62,527 bases of DNA from positions 1-62,527 of the forward strand of contig NZ_QRBF01000011.1 in NCBI RefSeq assembly GCF_003363265.1, given 5' to 3'. Numbering within the stretch: position 1 is the stretch's first letter; every line of letters begins with the position of its first letter. The position numbers and the translations under genes are program-made. Below, piece by piece: positions 36,576 through 45,735 of the stretch. Source of the stretch: Dyella psychrodurans (GTDB taxonomy: Bacteria > Pseudomonadota > Gammaproteobacteria > Xanthomonadales > Rhodanobacteraceae). The notes beneath the pieces are model-generated. The model was not told where the DNA came from. It did not search any database and was given only the letters and a program-made list of their open reading frames with translations.

Positions 36576-38672
36576 ATGATTGAGCTCAGTCGCCGTAAGT
36601 TTCTTGCGCTATCGGTCAAGGCCGCCGCGCTCGGCATGACCGGGTACACGGTAGGAGGCATGCTCAAACCCGCGAAGGCCGCGACGACTGCCGCAACGGG
36701 AACGATCACCGATGTGAAGCACGTCGTCATCCTGATGCAGGAGAACCGCAGCTTCGATCATTACTTCGGAACGCTGCAAGGCGTGCGCGGCTTCGGCGAT
36801 CGTGCCGGCATCACGTTGTCCGGCGGCTACTCCGTGTTCGATCAGCCCAACGGATTGACGCGTCAGTATCCGTGGGCGTTCGATACCACCTCGCCTGCCG
36901 CGGGCCAGACCAGCGAAGTCATCACGCAATGCGACGGCAGCCTCGATCATTCGTGGTCGACGCAGCATACGGCGTGGAACAACGGAAAGATGGATTCGTG
37001 GGTGGCGGCCAAGGGCAGCGTGCGCACGCTCGGCTACCTTACCCGCAAGGACATTCCTTATCACTACGCGCTCGCGGATGCTTACACGATCTGCGATCAC
37101 TACTTCTGTTCCATCCTGAGCGCGACCGGTCCCAACCGCACGTATCTCTGGGGCGGCATGATCGATCCTTCGGGCGACAACGGCGGCCCCGCCTACGACG
37201 GCGGTTCGGAATCCGGACTGACGTGGGAAACCTATGCCGAGGAACTGCAAGCAGCAGGCGTGAGCTGGAAGGTTTATCAAAACGCGTCCGACAATTTCGG
37301 CGACAACGGCCTGGCTTATTTCAATCAATTCGCCAATGCATCCACGTCGAGCCCCTTGTATCAGCAAGGCATGGCATCGGTACCCAATCTGACCAACTCC
37401 ACGCCCAACGACATCGCCGCGGCGATTCAGAACGACGTACTCGCCGGCACGCTGCCGCAGGTGAGCTGGATCGTGGCCAGTCAGGATTATTCGGAGCATC
37501 CCGATGCGCCGCCGGAAAACGCCGAGTATTTCGTCAACCGGATCTTGCAGGCGCTGGCGGCGGACATCGACACATTCAACTCCACGGTCCTGATCATCAA
37601 TTACGACGAAAACGACGGGTTCTTCGACCATGTTCCGCCGCCCGTTCCGCCGAGCGGAACCGCGGGCGAATTCATTACCGTCGGCGGCACGACACAGCCG
37701 ATCGGCATGGGCTTTCGCGTTCCGATGATCATCTGCTCGCCGTGGACGCGCGGCGGCGCGGTCGATTCGCAGATTTACGATCACACCTCGGTGATCCAGT
37801 TTCTGGAAACCTGGACCTCGGCGCTCGGCAAGCCCGCCGTGTGCTCGTCCATCAGCGCGTGGCGTCGTGAAGTAAGCGGCGACCTGACCGGCGCGTTCAA
37901 CTTCGCCGACCCTGTTTTGGGATTGCCCACCAACTTGCCGGCGGCGACGTCCACGATTAATCGCGCCGGCACCTGCGATCCGTTGCCCAATCCCACCGAC
38001 AGCAACGCACCCAACAGCCTGCCGCAACAGGAAGCGGGCACGCGTACGGCGCGCGCGCTGCCCTACCAGCCCGATGCCAATATTTCTTCCTTCCAGTACG
38101 GCTCGAATGGCCAGATCCTGGTGTGGATAGAGATGCAGAACGTGGGTACGTACGCCACGCGCGCCGTGCCGTTGTCCATTTACGCCAACGCCTATCGCAG
38201 CGGTGGTCCGTGGCAATACACCGTGAGCCCCTACAACAACGGCGCAAACGGTTCGGTCACCGACTTCTTCAACATCGGATCGGGCTACGGCAGCGGAAAA
38301 TACGACCTGACCGTGGTCGGCCCGAATCGTTTTCTGCGTCGCTTCGCCGGCAACGTGAACGATGCGGGCAAGAACTGCAGCATCACCTCATCGTATGCCG
38401 CCGATCCTTCCTCCGGCGAATTGGCGGTCTACTTTGCGATGACCAATGCCGGCAGCGCAGCCGTCACCTTCACGATTACCGCGAACAACTACGCCGAGGA
38501 AGGTCCCTGGACGTACAACGTGGCCGCCGGCGCCACGGTGAACACCTTTTTCGCCGCGGTGGCGAATACACAGGGCTGGTACGACTTCACCATCACCGTC
38601 AGCGGCGATTCCAGCTGGATTCGCCGCTACACAGGGCATCTGGAAAACGGCGGCGCTTCCGTGACGGGCTGA
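36576..38672 (+). CDS. Tat-exported phosphocholine-type phospholipase C
   Basis: I chose the ATG at 36576 (698 residues) because AGGA lies at the right spacing and it gives a compact Tat signal, SRRKFLALSVKAAALGM. The catalytic part begins HVVILMQENRSFDHYFGTL, with the Glu-Asn metal site of the AcpA/PLC superfamily. Further on come SATGPNRTYLWGG, SWIVASQDYSEHPDAPP and INYDENDGFFDHVPPP. Two C-terminal beta domains of about 90 residues each match DUF756. The family hydrolyses phosphatidylcholine and sphingomyelin. The phosphonate locus is 3 kb away, which may reflect a shared need for phosphorus. Confidence 0.93.
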   Translation: MIELSRRKFLALSVKAAALGMTGYTVGGMLKPAKAATTAATGTITDVKHVVILMQENRSFDHYFGTLQGVRGFGDRAGITLSGGYSVFDQPNGLTRQYPWAFDTTSPAAGQTSEVITQCDGSLDHSWSTQHTAWNNGKMDSWVAAKGSVRTLGYLTRKDIPYHYALADAYTICDHYFCSILSATGPNRTYLWGGMIDPSGDNGGPAYDGGSESGLTWETYAEELQAAGVSWKVYQNASDNFGDNGLAYFNQFANASTSSPLYQQGMASVPNLTNSTPNDIAAAIQNDVLAGTLPQVSWIVASQDYSEHPDAPPENAEYFVNRILQALAADIDTFNSTVLIINYDENDGFFDHVPPPVPPSGTAGEFITVGGTTQPIGMGFRVPMIICSPWTRGGAVDSQIYDHTSVIQFLETWTSALGKPAVCSSISAWRREVSGDLTGAFNFADPVLGLPTNLPAATSTINRAGTCDPLPNPTDSNAPNSLPQQEAGTRTARALPYQPDANISSFQYGSNGQILVWIEMQNVGTYATRAVPLSIYANAYRSGGPWQYTVSPYNNGANGSVTDFFNIGSGYGSGKYDLTVVGPNRFLRRFAGNVNDAGKNCSITSSYAADPSSGELAVYFAMTNAGSAAVTFTITANNYAEEGPWTYNVAAGATVNTFFAAVANTQGWYDFTITVSGDSSWIRRYTGHLENGGASVTG

Positions 38673-38678
38673 TCATGG

Positions 38679-38708
38679 CAAGGCGGAGTACCTCGGTACT
38701 CCGCCTTG
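38679..38708. terminator. Hairpin between convergent phospholipase and receptor genes
   Basis: A perfect 13-bp stem (CAAGGCGGAGTAC with its complement) closes a CTCG tetraloop between two convergent genes. There is no long T tract on either side, so it may be a weak bidirectional terminator or a transcript-end stabiliser. Confidence 0.6.
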
Positions 38709-38728
38709 TGACTCTGCCTGGGCGGCTA

Positions 38729-41116
38729 TCAGAAAAAGATATCGACGCTGCCGGTGATCGAGCGGGGCGCAGCGATGACCGCACGGATGAAGTTGTTGCC
38801 GTAGTAATCCGTGTCCGTGTAGGCCGTGTTGAAATATTCGCGATCGAGCAGATTGTCCACGTTCAGGCCGAAACGCACCTGCTGGCCGAATCCGGATTCG
38901 GCAAACCGCACCGTGTCGCTGATGCCGATATTGACCACGGTGTACGGCTTGATCGTGGATGCCGTCGGTGTGCCGGCGTACAGCTGGTCGATGTATTGCT
39001 TGTCGACGAATCGCCCTTCCAGATTGACGCGCCAGCCCTGCCATTTCCACACGACGCCCGCGCTGAGCAGATTCTGCGGCACGCCCGCCAGCGGCTGGCC
39101 GGCGGATACCTGGCCGGCGTAGTCGGAATTGAAGCTCGACGTGAACTTGGCCTGGTTGTGCGCGTAGTTGAAGTACGTGCTCAGATCGCCCACGGCGGTC
39201 TGGCCGAAGTCGTTCTGCAGCTGCAACTCCGCGCCCTGGTAGCGCGAACTGCCTCCGTTTTCGAAGGTGCTGAGCAGGCTTACCGGATCCGTCGCGGTGA
39301 TGAAGGTGTTCGTGAAATTCTCGCGGTAGCCGTTCACCATCACCGAGAATCCGCCGAGCCGGTAGCGCAGGCCTATCTCGTAGTCCCGCACGAATTCCGG
39401 TTTGACCTTGGGAGGCACGATCGTATTGTTGCCGTTGCCGTCGGTCTGGAAAGCGCCGTAGTAAGCGGAAATGTCGGGAAGCTTGAAGTTCTTGCCGTAC
39501 GACGCATAGGCGTTGAGTCCATCGACGATCTGGTAGTTGACGCCAAAGGTGGGCGACCAGAAGTGTTCCGTATCGTGCACTTCGCCGGCGATGGGATAGT
39601 AGAAGCCCACGGTGTCGCGGTCGGTGGTGCTGGCATAGATGTATTTGATGCCGGGTGTCAGGCGCAGGCTGTCGTCGAACAGCGAAATCGTATCCTGCGC
39701 ATAAAGGGATGCGAGCAGGCGGCGGTCGTGTTCGTCCCACGCATCGTTGTAGCCGTCGATCTTCGGCATGGGCGATTCGCCATACCAGTATTCGCGCGAG
39801 TGCAGGTCGCCATACGTGGCGTTGCCGCCGACGACGATGTCGTTCTGCGGCAGATGAATCGTCAGGCTCGGCGAATCGCCGATGCCCGTGGTGGTGTAAC
39901 CGTAGAAGTGGTAGTCCGTACCGTTTTCGACGCTGCCGAATTGCGCGGCCGGATCGTACGTGGGCCCGTTCGGATTGCTCAGCCAATAGGCGTAGGAACT
40001 GGGGTCGTCTTCCAGGTTGTAGGGCTGCGTTGCGCTTTGCTGGTAGATCGGATTGGAAAACGACGTGCGCAGGTATTGGTTGCCGCCGAAGAAGAGCTTG
40101 TTTCGGAACTGGACGTCATCGGTGAAGGCCGACTTCCAGTCGACGATGTCCATCCAGTTGGAATCCTTGATGGGCGAATTGGTCCAGTCCAGCGGCCACT
40201 GATAGTTGCGGCCGTATTGCTGCATCAACGGCACCGGCATGTTGAAGGGCGAGAAACCCTTGTTGTCGTTGTAGAGCAGGTAGTTGGCGAGCTGATTGTT
40301 GTCGTCGATGTTGTAGGTCAGTCCCCAATAGAGATTGTTGTTGTGGTCGCCGGTGTTGTCGATCCAGCCGCGACTGCCGGAATGCTCGAACGAGAACACC
40401 TGCTTGATGCCGTTCCAGTCGCCGGTATTGAACGTGGCGTGGTAGTCGTAACTCTTGAAGCTTCCGTAGCTGGCGCCGACGTCGCCGCTCATGCTGTCTT
40501 CGGGCTGGCGGGGAATGAAGTCGATGGTGCCGCCCAGCGAGTTGTAGGAGTTCACGGCAGGGTTGTTGATGCCGCGATAAATCTGCACGGATTGCAGGTT
40601 GCCCGGTATCAACAAGACGTTGTTGCGATTTTCAGCCTGGTTGGTCACGCCGCCGTTGAATACGTCGTTGAGCGCAACGCCGTCGAAGGTCTCGGAAAAT
40701 TGGCTGGAATTGAACGCGCGCAGATAGATGGTGGTTTCCACGCCGTTCGGGCCGTTGGCGTAGCCGAACACCGAGGGTTGCTGATTGAGCATGGTCTGCA
40801 CGGTGACCGTCGGCCCCGGCGACAGATTGCGCAAGGTTTCCTCGTCGGTGACGCTCTGCGTGTACGTGGCCTTCGGCGGAACGGTCTGTTGAACGTTGGC
40901 CGTGACGGACACGCCGTTGAGCTGAAGCACTTTGTCCTTGGACGTCTTGGTCGAATTAGTGGTCTGGCTTGGCGCGTTCTGGTCGGTCGATTGATCGTTG
41001 GCGTGCAGCGTCGACACCATCGTGCATCCGATGACGGCAATGCTTATCGCCATGGACAACGTCTTTCTGCGGTGATCGGGACGTACATGCTGTTTCAGCA
41101 TCGAAAGCATTTTCAT
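38729..41116 (-). CDS. TonB-dependent outer-membrane receptor
   Basis: The 795-residue protein has a signal peptide (MAISIAVIGCTMVSTLHA) and a plug domain (GVSVTANVQQTVPPKATYTQ, TVTVQTMLNQQPSVFGYANG, VQIYRGINNPAVNSYNSLGG). The barrel ends with the usual terminal aromatic (GSVDIFF). The plug resembles siderophore/FecA-type receptors lacking an N-terminal signalling domain, so no sigma-factor coupling is expected. The substrate is unknown. It lies between a phospholipase C gene and the phosphonate cluster, so a phosphorus or metal ligand is possible but unproven. Confidence 0.9.
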   Translation of the reverse strand: MKMLSMLKQHVRPDHRRKTLSMAISIAVIGCTMVSTLHANDQSTDQNAPSQTTNSTKTSKDKVLQLNGVSVTANVQQTVPPKATYTQSVTDEETLRNLSPGPTVTVQTMLNQQPSVFGYANGPNGVETTIYLRAFNSSQFSETFDGVALNDVFNGGVTNQAENRNNVLLIPGNLQSVQIYRGINNPAVNSYNSLGGTIDFIPRQPEDSMSGDVGASYGSFKSYDYHATFNTGDWNGIKQVFSFEHSGSRGWIDNTGDHNNNLYWGLTYNIDDNNQLANYLLYNDNKGFSPFNMPVPLMQQYGRNYQWPLDWTNSPIKDSNWMDIVDWKSAFTDDVQFRNKLFFGGNQYLRTSFSNPIYQQSATQPYNLEDDPSSYAYWLSNPNGPTYDPAAQFGSVENGTDYHFYGYTTTGIGDSPSLTIHLPQNDIVVGGNATYGDLHSREYWYGESPMPKIDGYNDAWDEHDRRLLASLYAQDTISLFDDSLRLTPGIKYIYASTTDRDTVGFYYPIAGEVHDTEHFWSPTFGVNYQIVDGLNAYASYGKNFKLPDISAYYGAFQTDGNGNNTIVPPKVKPEFVRDYEIGLRYRLGGFSVMVNGYRENFTNTFITATDPVSLLSTFENGGSSRYQGAELQLQNDFGQTAVGDLSTYFNYAHNQAKFTSSFNSDYAGQVSAGQPLAGVPQNLLSAGVVWKWQGWRVNLEGRFVDKQYIDQLYAGTPTASTIKPYTVVNIGISDTVRFAESGFGQQVRFGLNVDNLLDREYFNTAYTDTDYYGNNFIRAVIAAPRSITGSVDIFF

Positions 41117-41794
41117 GGTCTGAAGATCCGGATGAGCGAAGTAATCACGAAGACGCAGCGATGCCTAACGCCCGTGATGACTTCACGGCGTTCGAACGCT
41201 GATCCGATGGATGGAACCTGCAACAGGCGGGTCGATCGTGCCTTCAAAAAAGGCTAGGTATGCTTTGTTTCAGCACGATGATGTTGAACGATCAAAATCA
41301 TGTTTCGCACTGGTTTTCACGACAATTTGCGCCGCTTGCGCGCACCGTCGATGCCATGATGAATCGATGCCGACAGTGGAATGGAAAGTTTCTTGTCCGT
41401 GCGATGTCAACGCTTATCGCTGGCTTAGCGTGCCAAGCCAAATGGATGGAATCTGTCTTGAGGCTTGCGACGATAACGTTACGTGACTCGCGTTGAGATA
41501 TTGAAAGCGCCATCGCTCGCCGCGAACGCTGGAACGTGTACCGGATCCGCCCCTCCCCCTGCGCAGCAGGGGGAGGCTGGGAGGGGGTAACGCTCTTGCT
41601 TCGCACAAAGGCTTCACCCCACCCCAGCCCTCCCCTGCTGCACGCAGGGGAGGGGATTTGCTGCGTCCTCGCCGCGCATCCCACCATGCGGGAAATCGCC
41701 GCGTAGACCAAACCGCCTGAGCGGCTAGCCGTCGCCACGCCACTGTAACCTGCGCCGGTCACCCTTCCGGCACTGCCGTATCGGCTGGTTCCGG
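41117..41794. other. Gap upstream of receptor and DUF5690 genes
   Basis: Apart from the palindromic element at 41550-41655 I see no gene in this stretch of about 680 bases. Short open frames at 41211-41496 have no ribosome site and no recognisable product. Promoters for the two divergent membrane-protein genes are expected here. Confidence 0.4.
41550..41655. repeat. Double-palindromic element, copy 4
   Basis: This copy has left arm CCTCCCCCTGCGCAGCAGGGGGAGG (19-base cores pair) and a right arm with GCTGCACGCAGGGG. It lies alone in the intergenic region upstream of the DUF5690 gene. Confidence 0.85.
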
Positions 41795-43096
41795 GTGGTT
41801 CTCGTGTCGTTTTCATCGGGTCTTCGCCGCCATCCCATGGCGATCAATCTGCTGGCCGGCGGCGCCGCGTTCCTGGCTTATGCGTCGATGTACGCGTTCC
41901 GCAAGCCGTTCACGGCAGCCGCCTTCGAAGGCATGCACTTTGCGGGCGTCGATTACAAAGTCTGGCTGGTGATCGCGCAGGTCATGGGCTACATGCTCAG
42001 CAAGGTGCGCGGCATCACCTGGATCGCGGAAATCCAGCGCCAGCGCCGCGCACGCACCCTGGCCGGCCTGATCGGCTTTTCGTGGATCGCCCTGCTCGGC
42101 TTCGCGCTGATTCCCGCGCCGTGGAACATCCCCTTTCTGTTCCTCAACGGGTTGCCGCTGGGCATGGTGTGGGGCGTGATCTTCGGTTATCTGGAAGGGC
42201 GCCGCGGCACCGAGTTGATGGGCGCGCTCATGTGCGGCAGCTTCATCGTGGGATCGGGCGTGGTGAAGTCGGTGGGCATGTGGCTGATGGTGGGCTGCCA
42301 CGTCACCGAATTCTGGATGCCTTTCATGACCGGGCTGTTGTTCATCCTGCCGCTTTATGTGGCCACGTGGATACTCGAGCACCTGCCCGCGCCCGATGCC
42401 GCCGACATCGCGGCGCGCAGCGTGCGCGTTCCCATGGATGCCGCCACCCGCCGCGCGTTTCTTGCGCGCTTCCTGCCCGGCATCGCGATGATCGTGATGG
42501 CCTATGTGGCGCTGACGGTGACGCGCGATTTCCGCGACAACTTCGCGGCGGAAATCTGGAGCGATCTCGGCCGCGGCGGCGATGCCTCGGTGTTCACCGA
42601 AACCGAGGTGCCGATCGCCATCGCCGTGTTGATCATCACGGCTTTCACGATGATCGTGCGCGACAACCTCAAGGCGTTGATGCTCAACCACGTGCTGATT
42701 TTCGGCGGCTTCGCGATCGCGACCTTCGCCACCTGGCTGCACAACCACGGGATGATCGATCCGCTGGGCTGGATCGGTTTCAGCGGCTTCGGGCTTTACC
42801 TGGCTTACGTGCCGTACAACGCCACCTTTTTCGAACGCATGCTGGCGACGTTTCGCGTGACCGGCAATGTGGGTTTCATCATGTATATCGCCGACAGCAG
42901 CGGATACATGGGCAGCGTGCTGGTGATTCTGGTCAAGGAATTCGGCGGCATGCATCTTTCGTGGGCGACGTTCTATGCCGACACGGTGATGACCTTGTCG
43001 AGTGTCGGCATGCTGATTACTTTGCTGTCTGCGCTGTACTTTCATGAGAAAGCACGGCGCGCGAAAGGACTGGTTGCAGTGCCTGCCGCGGCTTGA
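41795..43096 (+). CDS. DUF5690-family multi-pass membrane protein, possible phosphonate carrier
   Basis: The 433-residue product (GTG at 41795, alternative starts at 41804 and ATG 41837) has about 12 TM segments and the family block LAYASMYAFRKPFTAAAFEG, which recalls MFS carriers. Known members have no assigned substrate. It stands directly beside phnN and the C-P lyase genes, and no phnCDE-type ABC importer is present in the window. I infer that it could move a phosphonate or a related product across the inner membrane. It is convergent with phnN, the two stops being separated by exactly one palindromic element. Confidence 0.8.
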   Translation: MVLVSFSSGLRRHPMAINLLAGGAAFLAYASMYAFRKPFTAAAFEGMHFAGVDYKVWLVIAQVMGYMLSKVRGITWIAEIQRQRRARTLAGLIGFSWIALLGFALIPAPWNIPFLFLNGLPLGMVWGVIFGYLEGRRGTELMGALMCGSFIVGSGVVKSVGMWLMVGCHVTEFWMPFMTGLLFILPLYVATWILEHLPAPDAADIAARSVRVPMDAATRRAFLARFLPGIAMIVMAYVALTVTRDFRDNFAAEIWSDLGRGGDASVFTETEVPIAIAVLIITAFTMIVRDNLKALMLNHVLIFGGFAIATFATWLHNHGMIDPLGWIGFSGFGLYLAYVPYNATFFERMLATFRVTGNVGFIMYIADSSGYMGSVLVILVKEFGGMHLSWATFYADTVMTLSSVGMLITLLSALYFHEKARRAKGLVAVPAAA

Positions 43097-43204
43097 CTCC
43101 TCCCCCTGCTTGCAGGGGGAGGTTGGGAGGGGGTCGCTTGCACGGGCGTCGACGCAAGATGGTTTGACCCCTCCCCAACCCTCCCCTGCAAGCAGGGGAG
43201 GGAG
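43097..43204. repeat. Double-palindromic element, copy 5
   Basis: This copy occupies all 108 bases between the stop codon of the DUF5690 gene and the stop codon of phnN. It may act as a bidirectional terminator for the two convergent genes. Confidence 0.88.
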
Positions 43205-43768
43205 TTATGTATTGGCGAGGTTGTGGCGACCGGATCGAATCGTCTGCAATAAATGTGCACCGGCGCTCGCAAGGCTGCCGTCGTTGCGGATCACCACGCT
43301 GCCCGGCGGAACCGGATACGCGCTCAGGCGTGCGATGCGCGCGGCGATCTCGTCTTCCGATTCGCGTCCACGCGCGGCAAGGCGGCTGGCGATCGCTTGC
43401 GGGCTGGCGGTGATCAACACGGGCCGCAATGCCGGAAAGCGCTCGCAGGCCATCGCAAGCGCCCCGCGCGATCCGTTCACCAGGACATCGGCGCCCCGCG
43501 CCAGCCAGTGCGCCACTTCATTGCCGATGCCATAGTGGAGCCCGTGCGCTTCCCACGTCAGCGCGAACAGGCCACGCTGCTCGCGCGAGCGAAACTCCTC
43601 TTCGCTCAACGCTACGTGATTTTCGCCGCCCGCATGCGCAGGACGAGTGATATAGCGATGCGCGCACAGCACGCCATGCGCCACACCATGTTCGCGTACC
43701 CACGCCAACACGCTGTCCTTGCCCACGCCGGATGGGCCCATCACGTAATACAGGCAACCTTCACTCAT
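43205..43768 (-). CDS. phnN: Ribose 1,5-bisphosphate phosphokinase PhnN
   Basis: The 187-residue kinase has a P-loop at the start (MGPSGVGKDSV) and HRYITRPAHAGGENH, typical of PhnN. It phosphorylates ribose 1,5-bisphosphate to PRPP, the last step in recycling the ribose part of phosphonate substrates after C-P lyase action. Its ATG overlaps the stop of the DUF1045 gene (ATGA), so it is the third gene of the phnF operon. The 3' end abuts a palindromic element. Confidence 0.93.
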   Translation of the reverse strand: MSEGCLYYVMGPSGVGKDSVLAWVREHGVAHGVLCAHRYITRPAHAGGENHVALSEEEFRSREQRGLFALTWEAHGLHYGIGNEVAHWLARGADVLVNGSRGALAMACERFPALRPVLITASPQAIASRLAARGRESEDEIAARIARLSAYPVPPGSVVIRNDGSLASAGAHLLQTIRSGRHNLANT

Positions 43769-44421
43769 GCCGCTTTTCCTGCACCGAATGGCATCCGTTC
43801 GATCTGCTCGAAAGGCTGTCCGGGTTCTTTTTCGCAGCAGATGGTGAGCGCATCGATACGCGCAGACGCGAGGTTCGCCACCCTGGGCGAAAGCCATTCG
43901 CGCAACGCCTGTTCTTCGACGTCGCTGGCCGGCGCCGACAAGGTCATGTGGAAGCGATAACGATCCAGCACGTACGGATAACCGTATTCGCGAAACAGTG
44001 CGAGTTCGGTTTCATCGAGATGCGGGGCTCTTCGTTGCCATGCGGCTTCGGTGCCAGGCGCGCGCAACGCGTTCAGGCGACGCACGCAATGTTCGGACAA
44101 CGCTTTGACATCACCCTCGTCAACGGACGGTCGCAATGCCAGGAATGCCGCGAGCCGATCCAGATGCAAGGGCAGTTCGATCACGCTCGCTTGTTGCGCG
44201 ATGTCGGCGACGATGCACCGCAGATCGGCGTAGCTTGCCGGCTCGGCCAGCGCGAACGGCGCACAAAGCGTGGCATGCCAGCCGTAGCGGCGCACATGTG
44301 TCGTGAGTGCGCGCAGACGTTCCGGCGCGATGCCCGGCACGGTTTCGGTGGACAGCCATTCCCGCCCGAAGGTGTCCAGCCCGCTGCCCGCGGCTGGACA
44401 GAAATACACGGCATAACGCAT
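43765..44421 (-). CDS. DUF1045 2H phosphoesterase-like protein of phn operons
   Basis: The 218-residue protein has the two H-x-T/S-type motifs of 2H phosphoesterases, HATLCAPF near residue 50 and HMTLSAP near residue 160. The family is known as a phosphonate-operon protein (DUF1045). No phnP gene is present in the window, so it probably does the job of PhnP, opening ribose 1,2-cyclic phosphate intermediates, although this is inference. It overlaps phnF by one base (TGATG) and phnN by four (ATGA), showing tight co-translation. Confidence 0.88.
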   Translation of the reverse strand: MRYAVYFCPAAGSGLDTFGREWLSTETVPGIAPERLRALTTHVRRYGWHATLCAPFALAEPASYADLRCIVADIAQQASVIELPLHLDRLAAFLALRPSVDEGDVKALSEHCVRRLNALRAPGTEAAWQRRAPHLDETELALFREYGYPYVLDRYRFHMTLSAPASDVEEQALREWLSPRVANLASARIDALTICCEKEPGQPFEQIERMPFGAGKAA

Positions 44422-45152
44422 CAATGATCCGCCATCAGTACGAGCTGCACCCAATCGCCCGAGAAGCGCGTGACGCCATATTGCACCGGCACGCCGCGCG
44501 TGTCGGCATTGATCGATTGCACGTACAGCACCGGGCGGTTCGCCGGCTGTTTCATCAGGCGCGCGGTGTTGGCGTCCGGAAGGCGCGCGGAAACGCGGGT
44601 GTGCTTGCGCTCGTAGTCGGCGACGCCGAATTCGGCGAGCGTGCGCGTGACGGAGCGCAACCGGCGGTAGACGGCGGGCAGTCCGTTGAAGCGCGCGGCG
44701 GGAAAGTAGGCCGTGCTGTAGTCGACGATGTGGCCGTCGGCGCGGTCCAGCGTTTCGATGCGGTACACGTAGTCGTTGCGATCCATGCCCAGCGCCTGCG
44801 CCACCTGCGGCGGCGGGATCTCGCGCGCATCTTCGAGAAACTCCATGTCCGCTTCGACGTTGAGATTGCGCATGTTCTGCGTGAAGCGCGTGCGGCGGCT
44901 GATGACGTAATCCATCGTCTGCTCTTGCACGAAGGTGCCGCGCCCCTGTTCGGTGCGCACCAGGTTGCGCTCTTCCAGCGCGGCGATGGCGCGGCGCACC
45001 GTGTGGCGGTTGACGTCGAAGCGCGCGGCCAGCTCCTGCGCCGAAGGCAGCTGTTCGCCCTGGCGCAGCTGGCCTTTGAGAATGTCCGACGCAAGGATGC
45101 CGCTGATCTGGCTCCACAGCGCCACGCCCCGTCCCCGTTCGATTTCGCTCAT
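44421..45152 (-). CDS. phnF: GntR/UTRA-family regulator PhnF
   Basis: The 243-residue regulator has a winged helix (LPSAQELAARFDVNRHTVRRAI with ALEERNLVRTEQGRGTFV) and a UTRA effector domain (TRFTQNMRNLN, VLYVQSINAD). PhnF proteins of this type repress phn genes and are released by a phosphonate-related ligand or by phosphate starvation. It is divergent from phnGHIJKLM. The palindrome at 45246-45263 lies between them, so it probably controls both directions. Confidence 0.93.
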   Translation of the reverse strand: MSEIERGRGVALWSQISGILASDILKGQLRQGEQLPSAQELAARFDVNRHTVRRAIAALEERNLVRTEQGRGTFVQEQTMDYVISRRTRFTQNMRNLNVEADMEFLEDAREIPPPQVAQALGMDRNDYVYRIETLDRADGHIVDYSTAYFPAARFNGLPAVYRRLRSVTRTLAEFGVADYERKHTRVSARLPDANTARLMKQPANRPVLYVQSINADTRGVPVQYGVTRFSGDWVQLVLMADH

Positions 45153-45245
45153 ACCACGTCCTCAACCTGTCTATTCACCGTCATGGCAACGGCACGCTGG
45201 CCTGTTGCAATGGTCCACAAGGGGCGCCATCCGGGCGCCGCAGCC

Positions 45246-45263
45246 TGTCTAGATAACTAGACA
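45246..45263. promoter_or_regulatory. Predicted PhnF operator
   Basis: TGTCTAG-ATAA-CTAGACA is a perfect 7-bp inverted repeat with a 4-base spacer, 25 bases upstream of phnG and about 93 upstream of phnF. A half-site TGTCTA recurs at 45169-45174, close to the phnF start. GntR regulators usually bind such short palindromes. Confidence 0.75.
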
Positions 45264-45288
45264 TTTGTGACAAGCCTAGGAACACCCC

Positions 45289-45735
45289 ATGGACACCTCC
45301 CCCCACTTGGCGCGCCAGCAATGGATGTCGCTGCTGGCACAGGCCGATCCGGCCGAGCTGGCGCTGGCGATGGACGCTTTTGCGCCGCCGGCCGACATGT
45401 CCTGGCTGCGCCCGGCACAGACGGGTCTCTACATGTTGCGCGGCCGGATCGGGGGCACCGGTCCGCAGTTCAATTTCGGCGAAATCACCGTCACCCGCTG
45501 CAGCGTGCAGGCCGGCGGCCAGATCGGCCACGCCTGGGTGCGCGGCAGCAATACGCGCCACGCGGAGCTGGCGGCGCTGGCCGATGCGATGTTGCAGGAT
45601 GCCGGTCGGCATGCGTCGCTGCGCCTGCAGGTGATCGAACCGCTGCGCCGTTCGCTGGATCGCCGCCGCGACGACGCCAGCCGCAAGGCTGCCGCAAGCA
45701 AGGTCGAATTCTTCACCGTGGTGCGGGGTGAATGA
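45289..45735 (+). CDS. phnG: C-P lyase core subunit PhnG
   Basis: The 148-residue subunit has typical PhnG blocks: RQQWMSLLAQADPAEL, LRPAQTGLYMLRGRIGG, FNFGEITVTRCSVQ and GHAWVRGSNTRHAELAALAD. With PhnH, PhnI and PhnJ it forms the C-P lyase core complex. With PhnI and PhnL it replaces the adenine of ATP by a phosphonate. It is the first gene of the operon, just after the PhnF operator. Its stop overlaps the phnH start. Confidence 0.93.
   Translation: MDTSPHLARQQWMSLLAQADPAELALAMDAFAPPADMSWLRPAQTGLYMLRGRIGGTGPQFNFGEITVTRCSVQAGGQIGHAWVRGSNTRHAELAALADAMLQDAGRHASLRLQVIEPLRRSLDRRRDDASRKAAASKVEFFTVVRGE

Noticed and set aside
41211-41496. Short open frames in the gap before the DUF5690 gene
   Set aside because: Two overlapping frames without ribosome site or recognisable product.
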